Positions 18,194 to 26,307 of a stretch of DNA of 48,076 nucleotides are shown in pieces. Under the pieces are notes generated by a model that did not search any database, was not told the origin of the DNA, and was given only the letters and a program-made list of their open reading frames with translations. A program made the translations under genes and the position numbers. The DNA is from Bacteroidia bacterium (GTDB lineage Bacteria > Bacteroidota > Bacteroidia > SpSt-205): the NCBI GenBank assembly GCA_025062295.1, contig JANXAJ010000015.1, positions 1-48,076 of the forward strand, given 5' to 3'. Within the stretch, counting starts at the first letter, position 1. The number at the start of each line of letters is the position of its first letter.

Positions 18194-19466
18194 AGCGGAA
18201 GAGGTAGAGAAATACAAAAGCAAATGCTATTAAGGTGATGATTCGGGCAGTAACTAGGCCTGCCATGGCACCCTTTAGGGCATTCATCCTTGCAAGAAAT
18301 AGAAAGAGTGAAGCAAAGACCGCCACCATGACAAGTTCTGTTAGGGCAGCCAGCAGATTGAGGCGGGTATGACGGGCCCAAATGAAGGTGCCTTTGAGAT
18401 AAGAGAGATAAGCGATAACCGCCGGCATAGGAAGCGCCCACCAGAGCGCTTCGCGAGCAAGGGATTGAAGCGGGTAAGGAAGAGAAAAGAGATATCCAAA
18501 CCACCACCTATATACTTGCGGTAGTGTCAGAAGCGACATACTGCTGATTGTAAACAGGGCAATCCGATGGGCAAAATCCAAGAGTTTCTGTCCTACACGA
18601 GTCCCCGCTAAGACAATGACTACTTCTTGATAAGCCACTCCAAAGCAGCTAAAAAGGAAGACGGTGCTTGTCGTGGGAGAATAAGCCGCCAAAGAGGGGA
18701 TTGGTTCTCGTCCATGAGCGATGAAGGTCGTCAGGAGAGGGGTAAGCCCTACACTAAGAATGGAAGTAAGAAGGAGGGGGAGGTAAAACGAGAGGATTTT
18801 TCTCTGAGAGATGGGGGGATAGGGGTAAGTAGGTAACTTTTTGAGAGTAGGGGCGGCCCACCATCGCACTGCCAGCATTTCTGTACATACGCCGGTGGAG
18901 AGGGCGAAGGCACCTATCCATTCTCCTTCCCATGAGCAAAGAGAGAGAGCGATAAGAGCTCCGCCTGCCATTCCACAAAGCCGCAAGACCGTGCCTGCTG
19001 CCACTAATTGGGCCTGTCCAAAACGAATCAAGATGCCTTGCCAAAGCCGCCGATAAGCAATAGCTGCTGGCCAGGGGATCAGTAGCCGCACGGCTCCAGC
19101 TACCTCCTCAGCCATAGCTTCAGGAAGCTGCCAGACAAGTTCATTGATATAAGAAAAAACCAAAGGTGTCCCCATCGCTCCCATTAGTCCAGATAGAGGT
19201 AGAGCTAAGGCTGAGGTGAATCTCCAGAGCTGCTCGTAGCTCAGCCGATCTGTCGTCAGTGCGGCAGAGGTGCTCAGAAGCATCATCACCGGCGCCTCTA
19301 CCATAAGAGCGATAGAAAAGGCTATGCTGAAAGCAGCTAAGTTTTCCGTCGGTGAAGGAAGCCGAGCTATTAGAGCTACTACAATAGGTCCTTCCAGCGC
19401 CATCAGCAGCCAGTTCAACGCTAATGGCAGCCAAGTGCGCCAAATCACACTAAAAGCCAGCCTCAT
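18072..19466 (-). CDS. MOP-superfamily/ANKH-like multi-pass membrane protein
   Basis: A 464-aa protein with about 12 hydrophobic helices. The N-terminal half (LLMALEGPIVVALIARLPSP, AAFSIAFSIALMVEAPVMML) resembles ANKH-type and MATE-like transporters of the MOP flippase superfamily; the substrate is unknown. The last helix ends near residue 424. The final 40 residues (SKSFFSG...HRKS) are encoded entirely antisense to the end of the GT-C gene, so the tail may be an accidental extension. The ATG at 19466 lies 17 nt inside the Ddl fusion gene, indicating coupled translation and perhaps a cell-wall precursor role (inference). Confidence 0.62.
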   Translation of the reverse strand: MRLAFSVIWRTWLPLALNWLLMALEGPIVVALIARLPSPTENLAAFSIAFSIALMVEAPVMMLLSTSAALTTDRLSYEQLWRFTSALALPLSGLMGAMGTPLVFSYINELVWQLPEAMAEEVAGAVRLLIPWPAAIAYRRLWQGILIRFGQAQLVAAGTVLRLCGMAGGALIALSLCSWEGEWIGAFALSTGVCTEMLAVRWWAAPTLKKLPTYPYPPISQRKILSFYLPLLLTSILSVGLTPLLTTFIAHGREPIPSLAAYSPTTSTVFLFSCFGVAYQEVVIVLAGTRVGQKLLDFAHRIALFTISSMSLLTLPQVYRWWFGYLFSLPYPLQSLAREALWWALPMPAVIAYLSYLKGTFIWARHTRLNLLAALTELVMVAVFASLFLFLARMNALKGAMAGLVTARIITLIAFAFVFLYLFRSKSFFSGRAILSPLRIQKAGATPHLNDSGYSAHDSEHRKS

Positions 19467-22068
19467 CTCGCCTCTTGCGTCCCTCGTCCATAATGTGCTC
19501 CAGAATCTGTAGCGGCGTATATCCAGCTAAGATTGCTTGATGAAAGAAGACAGTTGCAGGCGTGAGCCCGGGTAAAGCATTCACCTCCAGTGTCCAGAAT
19601 TCTACTTCACCTTCTCCCCTAATCTCTACAAATCCGTCTATCCGAGCATAACCGTGAATCCCCAGCGAAGCAGCAATAGCCTCTACTTTCCGCTGGATTG
19701 TAGCCAAAGCTCTGGCGTTGAGGCCTGGATCCTCAGGGTAGAGTCGGGCTGGCGTGACGTTTTGTCCAGCACCCGCTAAAAATTTCTCTTCCAAACCTAA
19801 AATGTTCCCTTCCTTGACTGTCTCACTAGGAAGGAAAGCCTGATATCGAACCTTCTTCCCCTCGGTGTGAGTGATAACTCCGACCGTAACCTCTACCCAC
19901 TGAGGACCCTGAAGGTATTTCTCAATGAGCGCTTCCGTCTTTCTTGGAAAAAACTCATTCTCTTTCAAACCCAGCTCTTGCTGAAAGCTCAATGGAAGAG
20001 ACTCCTCTTCCCGAAAGAGAGCATTCAGATAGGTCTTTAGCTGCCGAGGCTGAGTGAGTAGCCGAACGCCCATGCTACATCCTTCATCCACAGGTTTTGC
20101 AATAACTGGATAGCTGCCTATAAGGCTCTCAACACCTTGAAAGACTCCAGCAGGATTAGTCTTCCACTCCTCTTTTTTCACTCTGAAATGAGGAGGAACT
20201 TTGAATCCACTTTTCTGAAGATACTTGTAAGTTGCATACTTATCCATAAGAAGGGCACATACTGGGGGAGGACTTCCATTGTAAGGGAGCCCTAATGTTT
20301 CTACTTTTCTTTGAACTGTCCCATCTTCGCCTGGTCGTCCATGAAGGGCTAAGAATACAAAATCTACCTCTTGGGCAAGTGTGTCCCATGCTATCCGCTC
20401 GGCGAAGTAGCTAGGAAGCAAATAGAGAGAGAAGAGCTTTTCTGCCTCTAAACGCTGACGTGCAGCCTTCACAGGGAGCGGTATCTCCGTGTGGCTGAGG
20501 GCTGCCGCCACATCATCTGCATTATCTTTGAAAAGGAGACGAGGAGGAACCCGCCAAAGTTCTAAGGCGTCTTCCTTCACAAGAAGAAACAGAGGAATCA
20601 CCTCATAAGTGCTGGAAAGCTTTTCTATGACGTTTCGTCCGCTTTCTAAGGAGATGTGCCGTTCAGAAGAAGGACCGCCAAAAATGACACCTACCCGCAG
20701 TTTTTTAGAGGAGGAAAACCGCTTGTCTTCTGAGAGAGTGAGGCGATGTCGTCGTAAAAATGCTGGTATCGGACCTGTCCGAGGCTGCCGAAGCGAAAGC
20801 TCTATGAGATAGCTAAGAAAGTCGGTCGGCGTGAAGCCTATCTCAGCCGCCTGATGAAAAAGAAGAGAAGCAGGTAGCATCCCAGAGGTCGTATTCGGAT
20901 CATTGAAAAAAACCCGACCCTTTCGGCTCACAATCCCATCTAATCTGGCATACACGTTCAGCCGAGCAGTGAGAGCAAGCCGTTCTGCCTCGCGTTGAAT
21001 CTCTTCATTCGGCAAGGTGGGAGAGGGTGTCTTCTTGGAACTGATACCTGAAAGGTACTTTGCGCGATAGTCATATAGACGAGTCGGCTTCTGAATATGA
21101 GTAGGCGGAAGGGCGACCATCGTCCCATTTGGCGTCTCTATGACGATTACAGAGAATTCTTCTCCCTCTACGAACTCCTCTATCAGCAAAAAAGGAGGGC
21201 TATCCCACGCCTCTACGAAGCCGTGCTGGGGACATCGCCGAAGGAAATGCATCAGCTCTGTCCAATCAGTAACAAGCTCCTGAGGAGAGCCTTCCCTATC
21301 TCGGTAAAGAAAGGGTAGCCCTATACCTTCTGTAAGGTCTAAAAGACTTGCCAAAGGTATCTCTGTCAGTCTGCGAGCAGGAAAAGTAAAACTGCACCGC
21401 ATACATGCCTCCACTAAGGAGGAAGGGTCGTAACACACAGCTACACCGATAGTAGAACCCTGCCATGGATGCTTAACAACACAAGGAAAACCCACGAGCT
21501 CCGCTACTTGAGCTGAAATAGCATTCGGCTCTTTCCATAAAAGGTCCCTCTGGAGAATACAGTAGCGGGGCACTTCAAATCCATGCCTCTCAAGCCACTG
21601 CCGCTGAGCGGACTTATCTAGGCCCCAAGCACTTCCACCTACCCCACTCCCTACATAGGGGATGCCCAGCTGTTCCAGAAGTCCTTGGATGCTACCATCC
21701 TCTCCTCCTACCCCGTGAAGAACCAAAAAAGCAAAATCAATCTCTCTCGTGAGGCTTTCCAAAGAAAGCAGCGGACCCAGACGACTCAAAGCTCGCATGT
21801 AGGCTGAGCTTTCGGGATAATACAACTGCTCTGCGTATATAGGAAAGCGAATCTCCCGAGGCACATCTTCAGGAGGTGGGAAAAAATCACAAATCATTCC
21901 ATAGTATAGAAAATCAGTTCTTAGGCGAACCATTCTATGAAAAGCATCTAAAAAGATCGGTATTGGATCAAATTTTCTTCTGTCAATAAGGTCAAAGACG
22001 GTGCGTCCTCCAGCGTAGGATACCTCGCGCTCCCGAGAAGCCCCACCGAAAAGTATGCCGATGCGCAC
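19450..22068 (-). CDS. Tandem D-alanine-D-alanine ligase fusion
   Basis: ATP-dependent ligase making the D-Ala-D-Ala end of peptidoglycan precursors. The 872-aa chain holds two full Ddl/ATP-grasp units: about 1-450 (GILFGGASREREVS, LHGVGGEDG, HPWQGSTIGV) and about 455-872 (GVIFGGPSSERHIS, LHGRPGEDG, KPVDEGCSMGV). The second has the normal metal-binding LEVNALPG. The first has FNDPNTTSG, so the usual Glu is Asp at about residue 388. Both keep the N-terminal Ser-x-Glu-Arg. I use the GTG at 22068, because TACATTTG ends 4 nt upstream, rather than a TTG at 22089. Either unit may be the main catalyst, or the two may differ in substrate. Confidence 0.85.
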   Translation of the reverse strand: MRIGILFGGASREREVSYAGGRTVFDLIDRRKFDPIPIFLDAFHRMVRLRTDFLYYGMICDFFPPPEDVPREIRFPIYAEQLYYPESSAYMRALSRLGPLLSLESLTREIDFAFLVLHGVGGEDGSIQGLLEQLGIPYVGSGVGGSAWGLDKSAQRQWLERHGFEVPRYCILQRDLLWKEPNAISAQVAELVGFPCVVKHPWQGSTIGVAVCYDPSSLVEACMRCSFTFPARRLTEIPLASLLDLTEGIGLPFLYRDREGSPQELVTDWTELMHFLRRCPQHGFVEAWDSPPFLLIEEFVEGEEFSVIVIETPNGTMVALPPTHIQKPTRLYDYRAKYLSGISSKKTPSPTLPNEEIQREAERLALTARLNVYARLDGIVSRKGRVFFNDPNTTSGMLPASLLFHQAAEIGFTPTDFLSYLIELSLRQPRTGPIPAFLRRHRLTLSEDKRFSSSKKLRVGVIFGGPSSERHISLESGRNVIEKLSSTYEVIPLFLLVKEDALELWRVPPRLLFKDNADDVAAALSHTEIPLPVKAARQRLEAEKLFSLYLLPSYFAERIAWDTLAQEVDFVFLALHGRPGEDGTVQRKVETLGLPYNGSPPPVCALLMDKYATYKYLQKSGFKVPPHFRVKKEEWKTNPAGVFQGVESLIGSYPVIAKPVDEGCSMGVRLLTQPRQLKTYLNALFREEESLPLSFQQELGLKENEFFPRKTEALIEKYLQGPQWVEVTVGVITHTEGKKVRYQAFLPSETVKEGNILGLEEKFLAGAGQNVTPARLYPEDPGLNARALATIQRKVEAIAASLGIHGYARIDGFVEIRGEGEVEFWTLEVNALPGLTPATVFFHQAILAGYTPLQILEHIMDEGRKRRDEAGF

Positions 22069-22072
22069 CTGA

Positions 22073-22080
22073 CAAATGTA
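22073..22080 (-). promoter_or_regulatory. -7 element of the Ddl fusion gene
   Basis: TACATTTG on the minus strand, exact match, 4 nt before the GTG at 22068; it decides the start. Confidence 0.72.
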
Positions 22081-22110
22081 CAGCGACAAAATCCCTATCT
22101 TCGTTAGGAA

Positions 22111-22119
22111 TAGGTTTTG
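22111..22119 (+). promoter_or_regulatory. Variant -7 element of lon
   Basis: TAGGTTTTG has one extra T relative to TAnnTTTG and ends 14 nt before the lon ATG. Weaker candidate. Confidence 0.4.
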
Positions 22120-22133
22120 CCCACTTTCCTACT

Positions 22134-24557
22134 ATGCGAGAAGAGCAAAGCCCTTTTGCTGAAGAGATGGACACGCTGGCATATGTCTTGCGAGCGCAGG
22201 GTGTGCCAGAGTTTCCGCTTGTGGAGCTGGAGGTTATTAGTGTCCTGCCTCTGCGGAATACCGTGCTATTTCCGGGGGTAATCCTACCTATTTCTGTCGC
22301 TCGCCCCAGCTCTATTCAGCTTTTAGAGCATCTCAAGGCTGAAAAAACTCCCTATTTAGCCATCACTGCTCAGAAAGATCCTGAGCGGGATGAAGTTTTG
22401 CCAGAGAATGTCTATACTGTGGCTACGCTTGCCAAAATTTTACGGGCTCAGCCTACGCCTGAAGGACATATCACCCTTATGATTCAGGGACGCCATCGGA
22501 TTCGTCTGACAGAGTTTGTGCAAACAGAGCCATTTCTCCGAGCTCGTTACCTCTATGCCCCTGAGAGTTTGCCAGATGAAACTCATCAGAAAGGGCTACT
22601 TCTTGCCCTACGAGAAAATGCGCTTAAGGCCCTTGAGCATCTCCCAGAGAGCCCTCAGGAAGCTCGGGTGCTCCTTCAGAATATTCAAGGTCTTCCCTTC
22701 ATGACCAACTTTCTGGCAAACAACCTTCCCATGAGTCTAGCTGAACGGCAGGCTCTTTTAGAGATTGATGACTTAGGGGAACGGGCAGAAAAGGTTTTAG
22801 CTCAACTGCAAAATCAGCTCAATATCTTAGAAGTAACCGAAGACATTCTCAATCGAGTTCGCAGTACCCTGGAGCGGCAGCAGCGGGACTACATTCTGCG
22901 GCAGCAAATAAAAGCGATTCAAGATGAGCTGGGCGAATCGCCTGAGCAGTCTGATCTGACTCGCTACAGAGAAGCCGCCAAAAACAAGAAGTGGAGCGCC
23001 GAAGCCCAGCAAGCTTTTGAAAGAGAAATGGCCCGCCTAGAACGAATCCCGCCTTTTTCCCCTGAGTATGGAGTAATAACTGCCTATATTGAATGGCTTG
23101 TTGAGCTTCCTTGGGCTACCTATACAAAGGATCGCTTTGATTTAGAAAAAGCCAAAAGAATCTTAGATGAGGATCATTATGGGATGCAGAAAGTCAAAAG
23201 GCGCGTGCTGGAGTATCTCTCTGTCCTCAAGTTGAGGCAGGACATGAAGGGTCCGATTCTCTGCCTGCAGGGTCCTCCGGGGGTAGGTAAGACTTCTCTC
23301 GCTCGCTCCATTGCCAGAGCACTCGGACGCAAATACATACGGATGTCCCTCGGTGGGCTCCACGATGAAGCTGAAATTCGGGGCCATCGACGCACTTACA
23401 TTGGAGCTATGCCAGGGCGAATCCTCCAACTTCTGCGGCGGGCAGGTACCAGCAATCCTGTGTTTGTTTTAGATGAGATAGACAAAATCGGGCATGACTT
23501 TCGCGGCGATCCTGCTTATGCGCTCTTGGAGGTTTTGGACCCCGAGCAGAATTCCACCTTTCAAGACCACTACTTAGAGGTGCCATACGATCTTTCCCGA
23601 GTCCTTTTCATTGCGACGGCGAATACCTTGGAGACTATTCATCCAGCGCTCAGGGATCGTATGGAAGTCATAGAACTCTCTGGCTACAGCGTTCCAGAGA
23701 AGCTACAGATAGCTCGGCGATATCTCCTTCCTCGGGTGGCTGCGGATCATGGACTTAAAGCCAACCAGTTCAAGGTCTCAGATTCCCTTCTGCTCCATGT
23801 GATTGAACGCTACACGCGTGAATCCGGCGTGCGACAGCTCCAGCGTGAATTAGCAGGACTGGCTCGCTGGCTGGCACTTCAAAGTGTGGAGAAAAAGAAA
23901 AAAGCTCAAGATATCATTCTTACTGAGGAAGAAGTGGAAGAGATATTGGGAGTTCCTCGATTTGAAAAAGAAGAGTATGAAAAAGACCTACGCCCAGGGG
24001 TTGGGATTGGCTTAGCATGGACGCCTTATGGTGGTGATGTTCTTTATGTTGAGACCATAGCCATGCCAGGAGAGGGCAAACTCTCTCTGTCTGGACAGCT
24101 GGGCGAGGTAATGAAGGAATCCGCCACTTTGGCGTATCACTTGATAAGGGCATATCGGTTAGCTTCGCCTGAGTGGTTTAAGACTCATGATATTCATATT
24201 CATATCCCTGCTGGAGCTGTGCCTAAGGATGGACCCTCAGCGGGTGTAGTATTGCTGGCAGCGCTCGCTTCATTAGTCACAGGACAGCCCATTCGTCCGT
24301 ATTTGGCGATGACAGGAGAGATCACCCTTAGGGGAAAAATCCTTCCCGTTGGGGGGGTAAAAGAGAAGCTCTTAGCTGCCCTTCGTGCGGGACTGCAGAT
24401 AGTCGCCCTGCCCGAAGCCAATCGTAAAGATGTGTCCGAGATCCCCTCTGAGCTTCTCCAAGGATTGTCGCTCGTGTATTTCTCAGACATCTCTTCGCTC
24501 TTGGCATTCGCAATGGAAGGATTGGAAGCTCGCCTCCTGGAAGGAGCAGTAGTGTAA
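22134..24557 (+). CDS. lon: ATP-dependent Lon protease
   Basis: Degrades damaged and regulatory proteins in the cytoplasm. The 807-aa length is standard for LonA. Domains in order: N-terminal substrate-binding domain (about 30-230), coiled coil and AAA+ module with Walker A GPPGVGKTS (K386), Walker B VFVLDEIDK, then the C-terminal protease domain. The Ser-Lys dyad is S702 (KDGPSAG) and K745 (GGVKEKLLAA), 43 residues apart as in E. coli Lon. Divergent from the Ddl fusion and convergent with porX. Confidence 0.97.
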   Translation: MREEQSPFAEEMDTLAYVLRAQGVPEFPLVELEVISVLPLRNTVLFPGVILPISVARPSSIQLLEHLKAEKTPYLAITAQKDPERDEVLPENVYTVATLAKILRAQPTPEGHITLMIQGRHRIRLTEFVQTEPFLRARYLYAPESLPDETHQKGLLLALRENALKALEHLPESPQEARVLLQNIQGLPFMTNFLANNLPMSLAERQALLEIDDLGERAEKVLAQLQNQLNILEVTEDILNRVRSTLERQQRDYILRQQIKAIQDELGESPEQSDLTRYREAAKNKKWSAEAQQAFEREMARLERIPPFSPEYGVITAYIEWLVELPWATYTKDRFDLEKAKRILDEDHYGMQKVKRRVLEYLSVLKLRQDMKGPILCLQGPPGVGKTSLARSIARALGRKYIRMSLGGLHDEAEIRGHRRTYIGAMPGRILQLLRRAGTSNPVFVLDEIDKIGHDFRGDPAYALLEVLDPEQNSTFQDHYLEVPYDLSRVLFIATANTLETIHPALRDRMEVIELSGYSVPEKLQIARRYLLPRVAADHGLKANQFKVSDSLLLHVIERYTRESGVRQLQRELAGLARWLALQSVEKKKKAQDIILTEEEVEEILGVPRFEKEEYEKDLRPGVGIGLAWTPYGGDVLYVETIAMPGEGKLSLSGQLGEVMKESATLAYHLIRAYRLASPEWFKTHDIHIHIPAGAVPKDGPSAGVVLLAALASLVTGQPIRPYLAMTGEITLRGKILPVGGVKEKLLAALRAGLQIVALPEANRKDVSEIPSELLQGLSLVYFSDISSLLAFAMEGLEARLLEGAVV

Positions 24558-24646
24558 GAGGCATTCTCCCTTATTTACACTATAAAACTGCTTCCATCTC
24601 TGTAGAGGGGCTTATTCTTTCCACCTCCCTCTTTGATTTGAACTCA

Positions 24647-24664
24647 GGTCTATGCCCTTAGACC
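24647..24664. terminator. Perfect hairpin between lon and porX
   Basis: GGTCTA and TAGACC form a 6-bp perfect stem with a 6-nt loop in the 122-nt gap between two convergent genes. The flanks lack a clear U-tract, so a two-way terminator is possible but not shown. The flanking bases also resemble parts of a tRNA, but a whole tRNA cannot be folded. Confidence 0.35.
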
Positions 24665-24679
24665 AAGCAAATACGGCTT

Positions 24680-26242
24680 TTACACTTTTGCTTCTAATCG
24701 GACAAAGGGGACTATGATTTCTTCCATGCTTATGCCGCCATGCTGGTAAGAGTCTCGGTAGAGACGCACATACTCGTTATAGTTTGTGGGATAGACTAAG
24801 AAGTGGTCTTCCAAGGCGAAAAGGTAAGTGGCACTAGCGGTTGCTCGAGGCAGACGAGCTTCTTCTGGCTTTCGGATATGGTACACGCCTTTCTCCCCTT
24901 TATCATAGCTAAGATTCCGACCTTGTTTATAGCGTAGATTTGTTGTGGTTTCGCGGTCACCAAGAACCCGAATCGGTCGTCGTACTTGAACGAATCCATG
25001 ATCCGTAGTAATAAAGACCTGTGACACGTACTGAGGGAGAGTCTTGATCACTTGGAAAAAAGTGGAACTTTCTAACCATGCCCTTGTTGTTGCGCGCAGG
25101 GCGATATCGTTTGCTGCTAACTCCTTGAGAACATTCATCTGAACTCGTGTATGGGCCATTAGGTCTAAGAAGTTGAAGATAAGAAGCACAACCTCGTTCT
25201 GTTTCAAAAGCTGAGGAAGCTGTTGCATTAGCCCCTTTCCTTCTTCTGGACGCAGGACCTTTACATACCCAGTTTTAGCTGGGATTTTGTGACGATGGAG
25301 AAAATCTATAAAGAATTCCTCCTCAAAGAGGTTTTTTCCCCCTTCTTCATCATCATCTGCCCAATAGCGAGGGAAGCGCTGGGCAATCTCAACGGGGAAA
25401 AGCCCGGAAAAAAGGCTGTTTCGAGCGTACTGGGTGGCGGTAGGCAGAATAGAGAAGAAAAGATGCTCTTCAGCAGTATGATAATAAGGAGTACAAAGGG
25501 CTTCCAGTACCTTCCACTGATCATATCTCATGCCATCTATCAGAAGAAGCACAGTGGGTTCATTTCGACGACCGCCAATATGGGGAAGGAATAAACTCTC
25601 AAGAACATCAGGGGAAAGAGGGGGGCGCTGCGTACTATTGACCCATTCCAAGTAATTCTCTGTAAAGAATCTTCCAAACATGAGATTAGCTTCTGCTTTT
25701 TGTCCTTCTAAAATCTCTCGTAGCTCAGGAGCATCCACTTTTTCTAAGGCAATGTCCCAGTGGACGAGGTCTCGATAGATTTGCCACCACTCTTGGAGGC
25801 TGGGTCCAAAGGCGATTTGAGCACTCAAGCGTCGAAATTCTCTCTGGTAATCTAAGGAAGCCTGGCGCTGGAGTAGAGTTCCTCCACTCAATAGACGCTT
25901 ACACGTAGAGAAAAGCTGTTGGGGTTTGACAGGCTTGATTAGAAAATCGGCTATCTCCACTCCTACTGCTTCCTCAATTAGGCTTTCTTCTTCATCTTTT
26001 GTTACCATGACGATAGGAAGGTGGGGATATAACCTTTTGAGTTGGCGAGCCAGTTCAATGCCTTGGATTCCAGGCATGTGCTCATCTAAAATCAGCAAGT
26101 CTATGGGCTGTTGGCGCAAAAGTTCCATCGCTTCACTCGGATGCCGAGAAGTAAGGACTTCAAAGCCTTTCTGACTCAGATGAATAACCTGAGGCTCTAA
26201 ATGCTCTATTTCGTCATCTATCCAGAGGATGCGGCTTCGCAT
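24680..26242 (-). CDS. porX: PorX-type response regulator with PglZ domain
   Basis: Regulator of the type IX secretion system. The 520-aa length matches known PorX. The N-terminal receiver domain is complete: acidic pocket D9-D10, phosphoacceptor D53 in LLILDEHMPG, T81 and K103. After a helical linker, the C-terminal two thirds has the PglZ/alkaline-phosphatase-like region (for example LLLIDGMRYDQW, FITTDHGF, RFPRYWADDD). No sensor kinase PorY or porin gene lies next to it, as is usual in Bacteroidota. The ATG at 26242 puts the receiver at the N-terminus; the frame is open further upstream but the extension looks non-coding. I find no clear -7 element here. Confidence 0.9.
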   Translation of the reverse strand: MRSRILWIDDEIEHLEPQVIHLSQKGFEVLTSRHPSEAMELLRQQPIDLLILDEHMPGIQGIELARQLKRLYPHLPIVMVTKDEEESLIEEAVGVEIADFLIKPVKPQQLFSTCKRLLSGGTLLQRQASLDYQREFRRLSAQIAFGPSLQEWWQIYRDLVHWDIALEKVDAPELREILEGQKAEANLMFGRFFTENYLEWVNSTQRPPLSPDVLESLFLPHIGGRRNEPTVLLLIDGMRYDQWKVLEALCTPYYHTAEEHLFFSILPTATQYARNSLFSGLFPVEIAQRFPRYWADDDEEGGKNLFEEEFFIDFLHRHKIPAKTGYVKVLRPEEGKGLMQQLPQLLKQNEVVLLIFNFLDLMAHTRVQMNVLKELAANDIALRATTRAWLESSTFFQVIKTLPQYVSQVFITTDHGFVQVRRPIRVLGDRETTTNLRYKQGRNLSYDKGEKGVYHIRKPEEARLPRATASATYLFALEDHFLVYPTNYNEYVRLYRDSYQHGGISMEEIIVPFVRLEAKV

Positions 26243-26293
26243 ATAAGGAAATAACAATTTTTCTCGGGTCTTGGAAGACGGGCTTCTCTCTTG

Positions 26294-26301
26294 TACCTTT
26301 G
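26294..26301 (+). promoter_or_regulatory. -7 element of the PP2C phosphatase gene
   Basis: TACCTTTG, exact match, 6 nt before the ATG at 26308. Confidence 0.7.
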
Positions 26302-26307
26302 AATCCA

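Noticed and set aside
24601-24680. Possible tRNA on the minus strand
   Set aside because: A T-loop-like GTTCAAATC and a D-loop-like segment are present, but there is no anticodon arm with a proper 7-nt loop, no acceptor stem pairing and no CCA end.
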